In this document: in pieces, positions 26,784-35,913 of the stretch
Position numbering within the stretch: the stretch's first letter is position 1
Layout of the letters: the number at the start of each line of letters is the position of its first letter
Program-made: the position numbers and the translations under genes
Source: Bacteroidales bacterium
Lineage (GTDB): Bacteria; Bacteroidota; Bacteroidia; Bacteroidales; Bacteroidaceae
Reading direction: 5' to 3'
DNA: 64,000 nt
Assembly: GCA_015060865.1 (NCBI GenBank)
Contig: SUXS01000008.1
Span: forward strand, 62,001 to 126,000
Notes under the pieces: generated by a model
Told to the model about the DNA's origin: nothing
Databases searched by the model: none
The model's input: only the letters and a program-made list of their open reading frames with translations

Positions 26784-28481
26784 TTATTTACTTAATGCTA
26801 CCTCGTATGCTTCGAGGTAATATTTTACGAACTTGTCCCACAACGCCTTCTTGGAGATGTCGGCTGCGCGACGGCGAAGCTGAGTCACCATCTTGGCGTC
26901 CATCTTGGTAAAGGCCAGGATACTGTTCTTGATTTCGTTGGCTGCCTCGTCCCAGTTGCTATCTGTACGGTGTATCACCTTCACGCCATCTTCCAATTGG
27001 CTGTATTCGCCCTTGAGTGAGTTTGTCCAAAGGCCAAAACCTGCAAGGTCGGTGGTGATGGTGGGTACGTGGAAGGCTACGCTCTCGAGCGGAGTATATC
27101 CCCAAGGCTCATAGTAAGAGGGGTATACCGCCAAGTCGTCGCCAGGCAACAGGTCGTAGTAAGGGAGATTGAAGATACCGTCATCACCATTGAGATAGCA
27201 GGGCACGAAGATTACCTTCACGCGGCTCTCGGGCGCGTTGTTGAGTCCGATGGCACGCATCATCGAGAGGGCCTTGTCGTCATCCATGTTGTAGAGTTCG
27301 TGGGTGATGACAGGGTTTTCTAATTGACAATTGACAATTGACAATTGACAATTACTTTCCTCTTTCATCTGTAATCTTTCAACTAAGTCCATACGTGGAC
27401 CTTTTACCCAAGCGGGCACGTTGATGAATGCCAATACGTCGCGGTCGAGCGAAGGCTCATGAGCGAGACGATTGAGCGACTCGAGCAGGATATCGATTCC
27501 CTTGTTGCGGAACTCGTAACGACCGCCGGTAGATACGATGATGGTGTCGTCGGCAAACTCCTGACCGAGCAGCTTGCTGGCTACGTTCAACATCACCTTG
27601 CGGGCCTCCTTGCGCTTGGCAGTGAAGGCTGCACCCTTGGGTACGAAGTCGTCCTCGAAACCATTGACTGTGATGACATCGGCCTTCTTCTCAAGCAGCT
27701 GTGCGCACTCACGGTCGGTAATCTCACTTACCGTGGTGAAGCAGTCGACACGATGGGCAGCCTGCTTCTCGATCGAGTGCTTCGACTGCATATTAAGCTC
27801 ATCGGCCATCTGGTCGCCATTGTAGCCTTCCATATAGTCGTAGAGAGGCTTCATGTTGCCGGCGATAGAACGGCCTATCGAAGTAGCGTGGGTTGTAAAT
27901 ATCGTAGCGATAGAGGGTATCCAATGCTTGAGGAAGAGGGCACCGAGACCTGTCATCCACTCGTGTGCCTGGTAGATTACCTTCGGCAATTGACAATTAT
28001 TGTCTGCCTGGCTGGTCTTAGCTTTCTTTACAATCTCGTTGCGGTAGTAGCTCTCGGCAACCTTGGCTGCTGCGTATGAGAACATGCTGGCCTCATCGTA
28101 GTCGCCGTATGCGTGCAGTGAATCCACCTTAAAGAGATTCCATGCCTCGGCATAGATATCGTTCTTTATATTATAATAAGGAGTAAAATCTACAAGTACG
28201 GCTACCGGCTCACCGGGAATCATCCACCGTCCTATACGTATATTGAGACCTTCTTCGGTTGCTTTCTTGCGCCATCCGGCCATCAAGCGCTTATCTTCTT
28301 TGAACAGCGGGTTCGCCGTTTCTTTCCAAAGGTCGGGACCTATAAACATCAATTGGGCATCTGTCTTCGTCAAAATTGTCTTTGCTCTTGTCGAGAGCAC
28401 GGTATAGATGCCGCCTACTTTATTGCACACCTCCCAACTAACCTCTATTATAAAGTCGGGGGTCGTCTTGTGTACACTCAT
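26784..28481 (-). CDS. Glycogen synthase, GT3 (eukaryotic-like) type
   Basis: A 565-residue glycosyltransferase resembling eukaryotic/Bacteroidetes GT3 glycogen synthase. FIIEVSWEVCNKVGGIYTV is the sugar-nucleotide site, YQAHEWMTGLGALFL and TTHATSIGR follow, and YPSYYEPWGYTPLESVAF is the catalytic E-x7-E region. It extends glycogen from a UDP- or ADP-glucose donor. Oddly, the gene contains heptamer repeats read in frame: NCQL near residues 162-165 and NCQLSIVNCQL at 377-387, both absent from what I expect of the family, likely in surface loops. The TTG start in the ORF track lies inside the -7 box, so I use the ATG at 28481. glgP lies 176 bp downstream on the same strand. Confidence 0.92.
   Translation of the reverse strand: MSVHKTTPDFIIEVSWEVCNKVGGIYTVLSTRAKTILTKTDAQLMFIGPDLWKETANPLFKEDKRLMAGWRKKATEEGLNIRIGRWMIPGEPVAVLVDFTPYYNIKNDIYAEAWNLFKVDSLHAYGDYDEASMFSYAAAKVAESYYRNEIVKKAKTSQADNNCQLPKVIYQAHEWMTGLGALFLKHWIPSIATIFTTHATSIGRSIAGNMKPLYDYMEGYNGDQMADELNMQSKHSIEKQAAHRVDCFTTVSEITDRECAQLLEKKADVITVNGFEDDFVPKGAAFTAKRKEARKVMLNVASKLLGQEFADDTIIVSTGGRYEFRNKGIDILLESLNRLAHEPSLDRDVLAFINVPAWVKGPRMDLVERLQMKEESNCQLSIVNCQLENPVITHELYNMDDDKALSMMRAIGLNNAPESRVKVIFVPCYLNGDDGIFNLPYYDLLPGDDLAVYPSYYEPWGYTPLESVAFHVPTITTDLAGFGLWTNSLKGEYSQLEDGVKVIHRTDSNWDEAANEIKNSILAFTKMDAKMVTQLRRRAADISKKALWDKFVKYYLEAYEVALSK
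27322..27353. repeat. AATTGAC heptamer array inside glycogen synthase
   Basis: Four exact AATTGAC units plus AATT, in frame on the minus strand as NCQLSIVNCQL. The same 7-mer occurs once more at 27988-27999 in the same gene and, in reverse orientation, at 49879-49906. Confidence 0.9.
27988..27999. repeat. Second short AATTGAC unit in glycogen synthase
   Basis: AATTGACAATTA, about 640 bp from the main array and also in the reading frame that gives NCQL. Confidence 0.7.
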
Positions 28482-28511
28482 TAAATTACCTATTTTCAAA
28501 ATTTCAAAGCG

Positions 28512-28519
28512 CAAAGGTA
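28512..28519 (-). promoter_or_regulatory. -7 box of the glycogen synthase promoter
   Basis: On the minus strand the sequence is TACCTTTG, matching TAnnTTTG, 31 bp before the chosen ATG (28481). The -33 element is not clear. Confidence 0.6.
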
Positions 28520-28659
28520 CAAAAAACTTGACGATTTAGAAAGGGATACAAGTGTTTTCTATAAAACAGTTGTAGTTTTTACACTTAATTTAATTGTCTA
28601 CAGAATTATGTAACTATTTGCAATGTCGAGCATACAAGTTTACGACAAATGAGCACATT

Positions 28660-30270
28660 CTACAGTAAAGATATGAGCAAGAAAAGCAACGAAAATAATG
28701 CATACAGCAGGCCTTTGGGCCACCGTTTGAGAAGAAAAAGAAGTACGAAAATCATTGTCAGGTAAATCATTACCACCGTCAATGCTCCCAACGTACCTAC
28801 ATGAACGACTGCCCCCGGCAGATTACCGATAAACGACAACATTTCATTCATCGCATTCACCAAAAACTCCAATATAGTAGCTATATGGAAAGACACCGAC
28901 ACATCAAACAGCGCAAACATCCACCACACAATACTGATAATCAAAACCACATAAAGGCAAGGCACCACCATCATATTGGTAAGAAGGAAATATGTTGGGA
29001 ATGTACCAAAATGATAAAGGACCAACGGAAATGTGCCCAATTGTGCCGCTAAAGACATCGCCACTACGCCCAACAAATAAGCGGGTACAGGATGTATAGA
29101 AGGTTGTCTGTAAAGCATCTCCAGGTGTGGCACCACCAACAATATGCCAGCCATGGCCGTAAATGACAATTGGAAGCCTACATCGAACAAATAGAGAGGA
29201 TCAAATATCAGCATGCCAAATGCCACAAGCAACAGGACGTTTATCGACGAGCTATCACGACTCACCCAGCGAGCAATGGTATACGTTGTACACATAGCAA
29301 CGGCACGCGCCACTGATGCCGACAGCCCCACCAACAAAGCAAATACCCACAATACTCCCACCGTTATCAAATCGCTCAACCATCTCCATTGCCTCTTGCG
29401 TATGATGCCTTGCATGACAAATGACAACAAAGCATATATGACCGCTACATGCAAGCCCGATAACGCCAACACATGAGCCGCACCTGCATCGGCATAAGAG
29501 GCACGCACTTCGTCAGCCAACGAATTCTTCTCACCCAGGGTTATTGCTGACAATATGCCTAATGCACCGCCGGAAAAAGCAGGAGACATATATTCCTCTA
29601 TCAGAGATTGTCGCCTACACAGCATGCGCTCACGAAGTGTGGGACAAGAACGGCCTAGGATTTTCCATCTGTCAACGGGAATATACACTGTACCTGCAGC
29701 TCCCTGCATGGCAACATAATGCGCATAGTCAAAAGACAATTCCTCTGAAAAATTACGTGGAGGATTTATTTGAGAATAGAAACAAAACATCTCACCGGGC
29801 TTCAAAGCCTTTACCAGCGAGTCTTTTGGCATATAGGCAAAGACTTTGCGATCTACGCCATGCCATCCCGAAGAGTCGTTCATTGCGGTAATTTCCACCA
29901 CACATAGCATGCTCTTGTTACGTTCGCGGGGATAATCTACCACACGAGCTTTATAAACACATTTTGTCTGAGGCCATTCGTAAACGACATCTTCCATGCA
30001 CAGGGTAGTATACGTCGTTCCCAACATAAAGAACATGAGCATCGCCCACCCTCCCCGAAAGATCCGAAAACACGGTTTTCGCCACACACACAACAAAGCC
30101 ATCACAGCCCAAATAAACAGACAGGACAGACAAAGGCTGTTCCTATGTGTTATAAGCACATTAAAATACAAGCAACCGACAGCTACCCCTCCAATAAAAG
30201 GTACTACCGGTTGCAACAGCGGAATACGTTGTATGCTATCTCTTATAGGCACTATATATTCAATCTGCAA
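28660..30270 (-). CDS. comEC: ComEC/Rec2-family DNA-uptake membrane protein
   Basis: A 536-residue multi-pass inner-membrane protein. The N-terminal membrane helices and OB-like segment (KARVVDYPRERNKSM, DYAHYVAMQGAAGTVYI) match DUF4131. The core competence domain follows: GILSAITLGEKNSL, YADAGAAHVLALSGLHVAVIYALL, LSASVARAVAMC and FDVGFQLSFTAMAGILL. In naturally competent bacteria ComEC forms the channel for single-stranded DNA. The C-terminal metallo-beta-lactamase-like domain of Bacillus ComEC is missing, as in many Bacteroidetes. It starts 19 bp after rpe on the same strand, so the two are co-transcribed. Whether this organism is competent is not shown. Confidence 0.9.
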   Translation of the reverse strand: MQIEYIVPIRDSIQRIPLLQPVVPFIGGVAVGCLYFNVLITHRNSLCLSCLFIWAVMALLCVWRKPCFRIFRGGWAMLMFFMLGTTYTTLCMEDVVYEWPQTKCVYKARVVDYPRERNKSMLCVVEITAMNDSSGWHGVDRKVFAYMPKDSLVKALKPGEMFCFYSQINPPRNFSEELSFDYAHYVAMQGAAGTVYIPVDRWKILGRSCPTLRERMLCRRQSLIEEYMSPAFSGGALGILSAITLGEKNSLADEVRASYADAGAAHVLALSGLHVAVIYALLSFVMQGIIRKRQWRWLSDLITVGVLWVFALLVGLSASVARAVAMCTTYTIARWVSRDSSSINVLLLVAFGMLIFDPLYLFDVGFQLSFTAMAGILLVVPHLEMLYRQPSIHPVPAYLLGVVAMSLAAQLGTFPLVLYHFGTFPTYFLLTNMMVVPCLYVVLIISIVWWMFALFDVSVSFHIATILEFLVNAMNEMLSFIGNLPGAVVHVGTLGALTVVMIYLTMIFVLLFLLKRWPKGLLYALFSLLFLLISLL

Positions 30271-30289
30271 CTATAGACTATAGTTTGCC

Positions 30290-30940
30290 TTATAGCTCTT
30301 TCAGAGCATGTATCATGCCTAAAGGATCCGATGCATTGAAAACAGTACTGCCGGCAACCAGTACATCGGCTCCTGCCTCTACCAACCTTTTCCCAGTTTC
30401 CAGATTAACCCCTCCATCCACTTGTATCAATGCATGTGAACGAGTGCCCTCAATTAGACGACGCAATTTACGAACCTTTTCAATGGAATGTTCTATAAAT
30501 TTCTGTCCGCCAAAACCTGGATTTACCGTCATGAGCAATACCATATCCACATCACCTATCACATCCTCGAGCACACCCACCGGTGTTGAAGGATTGAGGG
30601 TAACTCCTGCCTTCATCCCATGTTCATGTATCTCATAGATTACACGATTCAGATGCGTACAGGCTTCGTAGTGCACATTCATCATCATGGCTCCCAGAGC
30701 CTTGACTTCGCGAACGAACTTCTCTGGATTAACAATCATCAGATGCACGTCGAGCGGTTTTGTACATAAGCGCGCCACATGCTCCAACACCGGGAACCCA
30801 AATGAGATGTTCGGCACAAACACACCATCCATCACATCCAAGTGCAACCAATCGGCTTCACTTTGGTTTATCATTTCAATATCGCGTGCCAGATTGGAAA
30901 AATCTGCCGCCAGCAGCGAAGGGGCTATAAACGGATACAT
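30290..30940 (-). CDS. rpe: Ribulose-phosphate 3-epimerase
   Basis: A 216-residue TIM-barrel enzyme that interconverts ribulose-5-phosphate and xylulose-5-phosphate in the pentose phosphate pathway. Motifs in order are IAPSLLAADFSNL, HLDVMDGVFVPNISFG (metal His and catalytic Asp), DVHLMI (metal His), MTVNPGFGGQKFI (phosphate), QVDGGVN (catalytic Asp) and LVAGSTVF. Length is standard. It heads a two-gene unit with comEC. No clear promoter was found upstream. Confidence 0.95.
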   Translation of the reverse strand: MYPFIAPSLLAADFSNLARDIEMINQSEADWLHLDVMDGVFVPNISFGFPVLEHVARLCTKPLDVHLMIVNPEKFVREVKALGAMMMNVHYEACTHLNRVIYEIHEHGMKAGVTLNPSTPVGVLEDVIGDVDMVLLMTVNPGFGGQKFIEHSIEKVRKLRRLIEGTRSHALIQVDGGVNLETGKRLVEAGADVLVAGSTVFNASDPLGMIHALKEL

Positions 30941-31075
30941 ATACTACAACTCTGAGATGATACATTAATATATACAACAAAAATAGGCAAAAGGTGCGGA
31001 TAAAAAAACTTTTCAGACAAATTTCTTTATCACCACACCTTTTCCTTGTACTTTACGTTTCTTTTACAAAACGGT

Positions 31076-31267
31076 TTAACTGAGCATATACTCCTGTATT
31101 CCGCGAGGCAAATCCTTCTTTACCTTCAAAGTACGAGCTACGGCTTTCAGGTACTGCAAGGTGGTTTCTCTGGGTTCATGTGTTTTTTCACCACACACTG
31201 CCTGTCTCACAAGAGCTGCAAATTCAGAAGTAACAGATAATGGAGTAAAGTCTCTATCCATAGGCAA
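31076..31267 (-). CDS. Small hypothetical protein, 63 residues
   Basis: A 63-residue soluble protein: a short start (MDRDFTPLSVTSEFAALVRQ), a charged middle (GEKTHEPRETT) and a Lys-rich end (ARTLKVKKDLPRGIQEYMLS). I do not recognise the family, but the composition and helix-friendly pattern look like a real small gene, and the frame does not shadow another gene. It lies between the C11 peptidase gene and rpe, all on the minus strand, so it may be read through from upstream. ATG at 31267 or 31261 could be the start. Confidence 0.6.
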   Translation of the reverse strand: MPMDRDFTPLSVTSEFAALVRQAVCGEKTHEPRETTLQYLKAVARTLKVKKDLPRGIQEYMLS

Positions 31268-31433
31268 AAAGAAAATATAAAAATATTATTACCTCAATAC
31301 ATTTTCTTAAACGATACCTATTGCAAGTTTAGTATACTGGATACAATCTTTTTTTAGATAATAGTAAAATTTCGTATAGCCACTAAAGCATTCGTTGCAG
31401 GCACTGGTTATCGACTGTTATGAGCGGATGCTG

Positions 31434-32666
31434 CTACCATCCTACCCTCGCCCACCCTGATACTTTATACCAGGACGTTTGACGAAACTTATCATTAAGT
31501 TTCGAATAGATATTGTCATGCTGAGGTACATAACAAGACACACCTCCATATCGAACCGTATCGACTTGCTGCATGTAAGCATCATTAGAATACCACCACG
31601 ATGTAGTACGGCGATAAGGGACAGCTGCATCAAAAGCCCTTTTCCAACGGATATAATCTGCATCATCAGAGATAATCCGAGACATGACTCCATTCATATC
31701 AAAGTATTCAGGGCGCGAACTGAAGGATATAGGATAATAACGTTGTATGCCTGCCAAATCCAAAGCCTCCTCCGAATCCACATACTTAACCACCATCTCC
31801 GCTGTCAGTGCAGCCAAGTCCTCAAGCACGTCGCAATTGACCACCGATAAGGATATACCATACCGATCGGTACCGTAAGCATATACGGGAACCATGTTGT
31901 CCTGGTAATAATTGTAGTAGCCATCCACGATGCCGCTTAAGGAAATCGGTTGAGAAAACATTGCCGACAACATCAGATCGTATGGTGCACCCGGATTAGG
32001 AATTTCGGCTGGAGAGGCTATAATATAATGCGTCACAGTACGCAACTCATATGCAACCTCTATCGATTGCATGAAACAGGCATCAAATAGGATAAAGTCC
32101 AATCGGGGCAAGTTGGACAAAGCCTCTCTCATCTCGGCTATCTCCATCTTACTACCATGGTTCGAATAACCATTATCCTCATTATCAATGACAATGCTGC
32201 GTTGCGGGGCGCGAGCAGGAAGCCATGCTTCGCCATGCGACCACATGACCAAACCATAAGATTCTGAAGGATAGGTATCAACCGCCCAGTTCATCACGTC
32301 GTGCAGCACTTGAGGCGAAGCTGAGTTGTGGTCCTCCGCATAAGTCTTCACAAGCTTGGAGACGGCGGTATCAGGCCCTTTTTCTATGGATACTATTCTG
32401 GGCAACTCATTGTCATCAATATAAGCCAGCAATTTACAATCGGAAGGGATATCACTCGCTGCCCTTAACATTTCATCCAGGTCTTGCTCATGAAAATGTC
32501 CATACGAAAGACTGTTCTCTGCACCTATATACACAAGCACAGTCCTACGACCAGCCTCATCATTATCAGATGGTTTTATATCAATCTTTACGCATGAAGA
32601 AAAACAGCATAGTATCAGTGCTACCGCACATACATACCATGCTGCTTGAAACAATAATCGGTTCAT
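31434..32666 (-). CDS. Clostripain-related C11 cysteine peptidase lipoprotein
   Basis: A 410-residue exported lipoprotein (lipobox near LCCFSSC) of the C11 clostripain family. RTVLVYIGAENSL opens the caspase-like fold, YGLVMWSHGEAW has the catalytic His, and DFILFDACFMQSIEVAYEL the catalytic Cys. C11 enzymes cleave after Arg or Lys; here the protein would face the periplasm or surface. The end is less conserved, and no C-terminal sorting domain is visible. The gene follows an unknown lipoprotein gene by 9 bp, which in turn follows rpoD by 24 bp, so all three probably share a message. That link to the primary sigma factor is unusual but may be only operon economy. Confidence 0.88.
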   Translation of the reverse strand: MNRLLFQAAWYVCAVALILCCFSSCVKIDIKPSDNDEAGRRTVLVYIGAENSLSYGHFHEQDLDEMLRAASDIPSDCKLLAYIDDNELPRIVSIEKGPDTAVSKLVKTYAEDHNSASPQVLHDVMNWAVDTYPSESYGLVMWSHGEAWLPARAPQRSIVIDNEDNGYSNHGSKMEIAEMREALSNLPRLDFILFDACFMQSIEVAYELRTVTHYIIASPAEIPNPGAPYDLMLSAMFSQPISLSGIVDGYYNYYQDNMVPVYAYGTDRYGISLSVVNCDVLEDLAALTAEMVVKYVDSEEALDLAGIQRYYPISFSSRPEYFDMNGVMSRIISDDADYIRWKRAFDAAVPYRRTTSWWYSNDAYMQQVDTVRYGGVSCYVPQHDNIYSKLNDKFRQTSWYKVSGWARVGW

Positions 32667-32675
32667 CTACAGTAG

Positions 32676-33083
32676 CTATTCTTTATAGAAGCGGAACTCA
32701 TCAACTCCTATTTTCTTCAATACTATATCCTTATCGTTCTTAAACTTATATTGCACATTCTGATACCGCTTTTCAAGCCTTCTTTTCTTAGGAGAGTAGA
32801 AGAGAGCACAAGTTTGGTTATAATCACCGAGCTTACTTTCCAAATAGGTCTTCATCTGCAATGGATAGGAACTGAGATTAACGATAGAGGCATCGGACTT
32901 CACCACTATACTGTCCAAAAACTGCAAATCGGTAAGATATACAGTGGAATCATTAAAATCCATTGATACGCCATACATATATACCCGTTTCGGCTCGCTA
33001 GACTTCATAGTCTTGGTTGCACCACACGAACACAACATCACGATACACCACAAGGGTAATAAGTATCTCATCCTTCCCTTCAT
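32676..33083 (-). CDS. Unknown small lipoprotein
   Basis: A 135-residue protein with a short signal peptide and lipobox LCSC (MRYLLPLWCIVMLCSCGATK). The mature part has alternating strands (RVYMYGVSMDFNDSTVYLTDLQFLD) and a basic C-terminal half (SPKKRRLEKRYQNVQYKFKND). I cannot place it in a named family. Met5 is an equally good start. It is sandwiched between rpoD and the C11 peptidase gene with gaps of 24 and 9 bp, so it is co-transcribed with them and may assist the peptidase, which is also a lipoprotein. Confidence 0.75.
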   Translation of the reverse strand: MKGRMRYLLPLWCIVMLCSCGATKTMKSSEPKRVYMYGVSMDFNDSTVYLTDLQFLDSIVVKSDASIVNLSSYPLQMKTYLESKLGDYNQTCALFYSPKKRRLEKRYQNVQYKFKNDKDIVLKKIGVDEFRFYKE

Positions 33084-33107
33084 ATATTACCTAATAAAGT
33101 ATAGAGA

Positions 33108-33968
33108 CTATCCCAAATACGATTTCAGCAATTTGCTGCGTGAGTTCTGACGAAGACGGCGAATGGCCTTCTCCTTAATTTGGCGTACACGTTCACGGGT
33201 CAAACCAAACTTGTCACCTATTTCCTCAAGAGTCATCTCCTGCATACCAATACCGAAAAACATCTGCAGTATTTCTTTCTCACGTTCCGTAAGCGTAGAA
33301 AGTGCACGGTCAATCTCTGTGGAAAGTGATTCGCTCACCAATGAGCGGTCGGCCATCGGCGAATCGTCATTGACAAGCACATCGAGCAAACTGTTGTCCT
33401 CTCCATCCACAAACGGGGCATCTACCGAGATGTGACGTCCCGACACCTTAAGTGTATCGGCAATTTTATCTACCGGGATATCCAACTCATCAGCTAGTTC
33501 CTCAGCAGATGGACGACGCTCGTTCTCCTGTTCAAACTTAGAAAAAGCTTTGCTTATCTTATTCAGTGAACCCACCTGATTGAGGGGCAAACGTACAATG
33601 CGTGATTGCTCGGCTAAAGCCTGAAGGATAGACTGACGAATCCACCATACAGCATAGCTGATAAACTTAAATCCACGAGTCTCGTCAAACTTCTCTGCCG
33701 CCTTGATCAACCCCAAATTGCCCTCATTGATAAGGTCGGGAAGGCTCAGTCCCTGATTCTGGTACTGCTTTGCTACAGATACCACAAAACGTAGATTGGC
33801 ACGAGTTAGTTTCTCCAAAGCAACACGGTCTCCCTTACGAATCCGTTGGGCCAATTCCACTTCCTCCTCTACCGTAATCAACTCTTCACGACCAATCTCC
33901 TGGAGATATTTGTCCAATGAAGCGCTCTCACGATTGGTAATACTCTTTGTAATTTTAAGTTGTCTCAT
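33108..33968 (-). CDS. rpoD: Primary RNA polymerase sigma factor (Bacteroidetes type)
   Basis: A 286-residue sigma-70 factor, the compact Bacteroidetes housekeeping form that lacks region 1.1 and the large non-conserved insert. Region 1.2 is [16 protein letters not shown]. Region 2 is [40 protein letters not shown] and [15 protein letters not shown] for core binding and -7 recognition. Region 3 is [14 protein letters not shown], and region 4 is [14 protein letters not shown] plus the [25 protein letters not shown]. It directs the TTG/TAnnTTTG promoters noted in this window. A matching -7 box lies upstream. It heads a unit with two lipoprotein genes. Confidence 0.96.
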   Translation of the reverse strand: MRQLKITKSITNRESASLDKYLQEIGREELITVEEEVELAQRIRKGDRVALEKLTRANLRFVVSVAKQYQNQGLSLPDLINEGNLGLIKAAEKFDETRGFKFISYAVWWIRQSILQALAEQSRIVRLPLNQVGSLNKISKAFSKFEQENERRPSAEELADELDIPVDKIADTLKVSGRHISVDAPFVDGEDNSLLDVLVNDDSPMADRSLVSESLSTEIDRALSTLTEREKEILQMFFGIGMQEMTLEEIGDKFGLTRERVRQIKEKAIRRLRQNSRSKLLKSYLG

Positions 33969-34007
33969 CGAAAAATAGCTATTTCAGTCAATAAACCAAA
34001 TTAGTTG

Positions 34008-34015
34008 CAAAGATA
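34008..34015 (-). promoter_or_regulatory. -7 box upstream of rpoD
   Basis: Minus-strand TATCTTTG, about 40 bp before the rpoD ATG. A -33 TTG at the standard spacing is not evident. Confidence 0.5.
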
Positions 34016-34071
34016 ACACATTTTCTTGATATACCCGCCATTCAACAACGAAAAAACTTTCAAAAAGTATA

Positions 34072-34103
34072 CGGTGATTACTCTTTTTTGAGAGAAATCA
34101 CCG
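34072..34103. terminator. Hairpin between degP and rpoD
   Basis: CGGTGATT and AATCACCG, plus inner CTCT/AGAG, form a strong stem with a T-rich loop. It sits downstream of the htrA gene and upstream of rpoD, and could end the htrA transcript. Confidence 0.5.
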
Positions 34104-34191
34104 CTCTTTTTATACTAATTTGCAGGAAAGAGGCATGGCAGTCAGATATTTTTGGCTAAAACACCTCTGTCATGCCTCATATATCCCGCTT

Positions 34192-35679
34192 CTATCCCAC
34201 ATCCGACAGGTCTACCGCATAGTTGGCTCTGCGTCCGGACATATAGTAACCTGAGATGAACAACACACGCTCAGGCGACTGATTGGCAGACTTTAGTACG
34301 TTGGCCAAGTCCTCTTCACTCGTGATTTTGGTGCCGTTGATTTTAAGGATTACAAAGCCCTTCTTGATACCTGCTTGGGCAAATTTTCCTTTATCTACGC
34401 CAGTCACCTGCAAGCCATAGCTCACCCCAAGATGACGCTTCACATCATCACTTATGGGTTGGAAAGCAGCACCTAACATGTCAAGATCAAACCTTTTTAC
34501 CACTTCCGTATTGCCTTGCATATTCTTTAGGGTAACATCAAAGGTTTTTTCCTTCTTATCACGCATCACGGTTACTTTCACCTCATCACCTGGGCGGTGC
34601 TTGGCTATATTCTCCTGCAGCTCGGCCATATTATGCACCTTCTTACCTGCAATCTTTACAATGACGTCACCCGACTCTATACCAGCTGCCTTGGCGCCAC
34701 TTCCATCGGTCACTTCGGCAACATATACACCTTCTACAGTACCCAAGTCTTTGTCCTTGGTACGATCGTCTCCCAGATCATGGCCACTGATTCCAAGGAT
34801 AGCACGCTGTACGGTTCCAAACTCCTTCAAGTCATCCACCACCTTGGTCATGATACTGGTAGGAATGGCAAATCCGTAACCGGCATAAGCACCTGTAGGC
34901 GACGACAATACGGCATTGATACCCACCAGTTCACCACGGGCGTTTACCAAAGCGCCTCCGCTGTTACCTTGATTGATGGCTGCATCGGTCTGGATGAATG
35001 ACTCTATACCTCCATTATACACACCAAGTGTACGAGCCTTGGCACTCACAATTCCAGCAGTTACCGTAGAGGTAAGGTTAAAAGGATTTCCTACAGCAAG
35101 CACCCACTCGCCGACTTTCAGAGCCTCCGAATCGCCGATGGAAATTGTCGGGAAATCATCACCTTCGATCTTGATTAAGGCCAAGTCCGTATTGGGGTCT
35201 GTGCCAATAAGTTTTCCTTTGAACTCACGATTATCGTTCAGTTTGACATCAATTTCATCAGCACCATCAATCACGTGATTGTTGGTCACCACGTAGCCAT
35301 CTTCAGAAATAATGACTCCAGAGCCAAATCCAACTCGGGGCTGTGATTTTATCTGCTGCTGACGTCCCATGCCGTCACCGAAGAAAAAATCAAACAAGTC
35401 AGGCATCTGAGTTACGGTCTGTGTCTTTCCCAACTGTGTAGACTTGATGTGCACGACTGCATGCAGCGAGTTTTCTGCAGCAACGGTAAGGTCAACTGGT
35501 TGCCCCCCATCCTTATTGCCAAACATAGCTACCGGCATCGTAAAAGAACTTTCCGGCTTTACGGTAACCACAGTCTGCTGTTGTTGCTCCATCAATGCAT
35601 ACGTTGTAACCCCGGCTACCGCAGCACTACCTACCACTATTGCCGTTGTCCCCAAGATCTTCTTAATTACCATTTTCAT
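34192..35679 (-). CDS. degP: Periplasmic HtrA/Do serine protease
   Basis: A 495-residue envelope quality-control protease and chaperone. An N-terminal signal or anchor (LGTTAIVVGSAAVAGVTTYAL) precedes the trypsin-like domain with catalytic His (YVVTNNHVIDG), Asp (PNTDLALIKI) and Ser (AAINQGNSGGAL). Two PDZ domains follow: the first around GVYVAEVTDGSGAKAAGIESGDVIVKI, the second around GLQVTGVDKGKFAQAGIKKGFVILKI. A Gln-rich, flexible LA loop (DFFFGDGMGRQQQIKSQ) matches DegP/DegQ-type proteins. Met1 or Met3 can start. A -7 box TATCTTTG lies 55 bp upstream. DegP and DegQ cannot be told apart here, so the symbol stands for the family. Confidence 0.93.
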   Translation of the reverse strand: MKMVIKKILGTTAIVVGSAAVAGVTTYALMEQQQQTVVTVKPESSFTMPVAMFGNKDGGQPVDLTVAAENSLHAVVHIKSTQLGKTQTVTQMPDLFDFFFGDGMGRQQQIKSQPRVGFGSGVIISEDGYVVTNNHVIDGADEIDVKLNDNREFKGKLIGTDPNTDLALIKIEGDDFPTISIGDSEALKVGEWVLAVGNPFNLTSTVTAGIVSAKARTLGVYNGGIESFIQTDAAINQGNSGGALVNARGELVGINAVLSSPTGAYAGYGFAIPTSIMTKVVDDLKEFGTVQRAILGISGHDLGDDRTKDKDLGTVEGVYVAEVTDGSGAKAAGIESGDVIVKIAGKKVHNMAELQENIAKHRPGDEVKVTVMRDKKEKTFDVTLKNMQGNTEVVKRFDLDMLGAAFQPISDDVKRHLGVSYGLQVTGVDKGKFAQAGIKKGFVILKINGTKITSEEDLANVLKSANQSPERVLFISGYYMSGRRANYAVDLSDVG

Positions 35680-35733
35680 AACTAAAGCTTTTTATTTTCG
35701 TTAATTGAATTGTCGTTTTTAACTTCACAACAG

Positions 35734-35741
35734 CAAAGATA
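35734..35741 (-). promoter_or_regulatory. -7 box of the htrA promoter
   Basis: Minus-strand TATCTTTG, 55 bp before the ATG. The -33 element is not clear at the usual spacing. Confidence 0.5.
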
Positions 35742-35876
35742 ATAGTATTATTTCCACGTTACACCCAAATGCCATCAATATTTACTACAAATTAACACAG
35801 CATCCTCACCATTAACAGTAATTCAACTATCAGCTTCTTTTTTTTCACAACTATTAGGGAAAAGCATTTATACTTC

Positions 35877-35907
35877 TTTGCGTAATCGATTTTTTACACT
35901 AAATTTG
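35877..35907 (+). promoter_or_regulatory. rnpB promoter
   Basis: TTTG at 35877-35880 and TAAATTTG at 35900-35907, 19 nt apart. Transcription is expected near 35914, exactly where the P1 helix of RNase P RNA begins. Confidence 0.75.
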
Positions 35908-35913
35908 CCCCTT

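Noticed and set aside
34130-34178. GAGGCATG / CATGCCTC inverted repeat after htrA
   Set aside because: Loop of 33 nt and no T tract; too weak to call a terminator.
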